A stretch of DNA of 16,632 nt from CAYMRL01 sp964473205 (GTDB lineage Bacteria; Deinococcota; Deinococci; Deinococcales; Trueperaceae): assembly GCA_964473205.1 (NCBI GenBank), contig CAYYOK010000074.1, positions 1 to 16,632 of the forward strand. Direction: 5' to 3'. Position 1 is the stretch's first letter. Each line of letters opens with the position of its first letter. The notes under the pieces are model-generated. The model had not been told where the DNA came from. It was given only the letters and a program-made list of their open reading frames with translations, and searched no databases. Both the position numbers and the translations under genes were made by a program. This document shows, piece after piece, positions 15,183-16,632 of the stretch.

Positions 15183-16184
15183 TTGCCGAGAGAGGTGTAC
15201 GAAACCGCCGTTCGCGGCTTGGGAACCCTGGTCTCCCCGCGCGCTGCCAGCCGTCTCGTCGACTCGGCGCTCAGGGCCGCGAGCCGCACACCGGAGGACA
15301 TCAGCGCCAAGGCGATGCGCAGGCTGCTGCTCGGCCGTATCCGGCACGAGCTGCACGGCGTGCTGCCCGGCCCGGCCCTGGAGGCCGGGCTCAACCGCGT
15401 GGCGACCGAGGTCGAGCACCGAGCCGCCGCCGCGAGCAAGGCCAAGCAGACCGCGGTCGGCTTCCAGACGCGCGCTGCGAGCCGGGCCGCTCAGCCGCCG
15501 GCGCGCAGGGGGTTCAACCCGTTCCGCCGCCGCGGGCCGAACGCACGCGCCGGCAGCGGGCCGGACGGCGCCACCGACGCGCACGGAGCCGATGCGAAGT
15601 CGACGAACACGCCGCTGGGCGAGGCCCTGCTCGATCCTGCCACGCTCACGTCGCCCGAGGCCGTCAAGCGCTCGTCCGTCTACCTGCCGGGCCTGACGGT
15701 CCCCGAGGAGCTGCGGCCCGAGGGCCGCGCCGTCGTGATCGACGAGCCGAGCTCGGCGGCCGCGCGCCATCCGACCCTCGCCGAGCGGCCCGCCGGCCCT
15801 GCTGCGGCGGACGCTGCCGCCACCGCGGCACCGCAAGCCAGCGCGCCGGCGCGGCGGCTGCGGCTCGACGACGCGACCGTGGAGGCCGCCGTCAAGGCTT
15901 TCGCCGAGGTCGAGACCGTAAGGCAGATTGTCATCACCAGGGGCGCGAAGGTGCTCCAGACGCGCGGAGGCGGCGTCGACGCCGACAGGCTCGCACCGTT
16001 GGCCGTATCCACGCGCGCGCTGCTGGAGCGCGCCGGTCAGTTGCACGTCTACTCGGTCGAGCACCCAGGTGGCGTGCTCTTCCTGTTCCCGCTACACGAC
16101 GGCACCGTCTCGGTGCTGACACAACCGAACGTGAACATCGGTGCGGTCTTGGCGGCACGCGCCGCTCTCGAGGAGGCAGCATGA
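15183..16184 (+). CDS. Roadblock/LC7-like domain protein with N-terminal helical region
   Basis: The 333-residue product has three parts. Residues 1-85 are helical and charged (REVYETAVRGLGTLV, ISAKAMRRLLLGRIRHELHGVL). Residues 86-225 are Ala/Pro/Arg-rich and probably disordered, apart from a short hydrophobic patch near 165-187. Residues 228-333 look like a roadblock/LC7 (longin-like) domain: VEAAVKAFAEVETVRQIVITRGAKVLQT, then RLAPLAVSTRALLERA, GVLFLFPLHDGTVSVLT and NVNIGAVLAARAAL. Bacterial roadblock proteins often work with small GTPases, but none is seen here. The start is TTG 15183, preceded by GGAAGGA; GTG 15195 is an alternative. No signal peptide or membrane segment is present, so it should be cytosolic. 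Its stop overlaps the next gene by four bases (ATGA). I do not recognise a specific gene. Confidence 0.78.
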   Translation: MPREVYETAVRGLGTLVSPRAASRLVDSALRAASRTPEDISAKAMRRLLLGRIRHELHGVLPGPALEAGLNRVATEVEHRAAAASKAKQTAVGFQTRAASRAAQPPARRGFNPFRRRGPNARAGSGPDGATDAHGADAKSTNTPLGEALLDPATLTSPEAVKRSSVYLPGLTVPEELRPEGRAVVIDEPSSAAARHPTLAERPAGPAAADAAATAAPQASAPARRLRLDDATVEAAVKAFAEVETVRQIVITRGAKVLQTRGGGVDADRLAPLAVSTRALLERAGQLHVYSVEHPGGVLFLFPLHDGTVSVLTQPNVNIGAVLAARAALEEAA

Positions 16185-16632
16185 TACGTCGTCGAAGGCT
16201 GACAATCGCATGGACCCTGGCACTGCTACTGCTGAGCTCGTCCCCCGCCCTGGCGCAGGACGACTCGGTGCTGCAGCGTTACGACCTCGCCATCGAGAAC
16301 CTGCAGTTCGCGGTGGCCGCGGTCCCCGGCGACGGCGTGCAGGCTCGCGACGAGCTCGAGCGGGCCATCAACGCGCTGCTCACGCTCTCGCGCGACACGA
16401 CCAGCGCCAGTCTCGTCCAGGCGATGGAGCGCACCTTCGAGCGGGCCAGGACCGCGGTCGAGAACCAGAGCCGCACCGACATGGCCGTGCAGGCGGCGGT
16501 GCTGACGGGCGGCTTCAGGCGCCTGGTGATGGACGCCGCCTTCACGGCGGCTGCGAGCGGCGACCTCGAGACCGCCAGGTCGCGGCTAAGCCACCTGGCA
16601 TCCGGCCTCGGCTGCGACGCCTCCTCGAACGC
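16181..16632 (+). CDS. Secreted protein of unknown function, 3' end outside window
   Basis: The frame opens at ATG 16181 and is still open at the last base, giving 150 codons. GAGGAGG ends 5 nt before the start, the strongest Shine-Dalgarno in the window. The start overlaps the preceding stop by four bases (ATGA). Residues 1-26 form a classic Sec signal peptide: MIRRRR, a hydrophobic core LTIAWTLALLLLSSS, then PALA before QDD, so cleavage after ALA is likely. The mature part is mostly helical and charged (LQRYDLAIENLQFAVAAVPGDGVQARDELERAINALLTL and so on), with no motif I recognise. It is predicted to be periplasmic or exported and co-expressed with the roadblock-like protein. Confidence 0.82.
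   Translation, partial: MIRRRRLTIAWTLALLLLSSSPALAQDDSVLQRYDLAIENLQFAVAAVPGDGVQARDELERAINALLTLSRDTTSASLVQAMERTFERARTAVENQSRTDMAVQAAVLTGGFRRLVMDAAFTAAASGDLETARSRLSHLASGLGCDASSN

Overview
This window is high-GC bacterial chromosome carrying ordinary housekeeping and catabolic genes. I see no mobile element, phage gene, CRISPR array, tRNA or rRNA. The gene content, a T-box leader on valS, and several genes whose start codon lies 7 nt after a TANNNT -10 box (the leaderless style known from Deinococcus) suggest the phylum Deinococcota, perhaps a Truepera-like lineage. That assignment is inference from gene content, not from a marker tree.

Region 1 (1-5452) is a histidine-utilisation cluster in two converging arms. 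The plus strand carries hutU (5' end missing, with an in-frame TAG where urocanases have a conserved Trp) and hutI. The minus strand carries hutH, hutG and a small DUF4260 membrane protein. Together hutH, hutU, hutI and hutG give the complete route from histidine to urocanate, imidazolonepropionate, formimidoylglutamate and glutamate. hutG is crossed by a 10-N assembly gap that breaks its frame artificially. The two arms meet at a perfect hairpin that covers both stop codons.

Region 2 (5449-8466) is valS on the minus strand, directly upstream of hutH and overlapping it by 4 nt. Its ~300-nt leader is a recognisable T-box riboswitch: Stem I motifs, a GUC valine specifier, the T-box sequence and an intrinsic terminator. 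The layout valS-hutH-hutG-DUF4260, joined throughout by GTGA stop/start overlaps, implies that histidine-degradation genes may be read from a valyl-tRNA-sensing leader. This is the most unusual arrangement in the window.

Region 3 (8521-14965) holds mrp/apbC (minus, lacking the usual CPxC cluster motif). Diverging from it on the plus strand are a membrane-anchored pseudokinase-like protein, guaA (GMP synthetase), an EVE-domain protein, hrcA (heat-shock repressor) and moaD-moaE (molybdopterin synthase). Three of these starts (9656, 12783, 13270) sit exactly 7 nt after a TANNNT box.

Region 4 (14966-16632) is a 217-nt intergenic segment with a perfect 10-bp hairpin and a 13-nt direct repeat. It is followed by an operon of a roadblock/LC7-like protein and a secreted protein of unknown function that runs off the end. 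Nothing here is a clear new multi-gene system. The points most worth checking are the T-box/hut linkage, the hutU stop codon and the pseudokinase.
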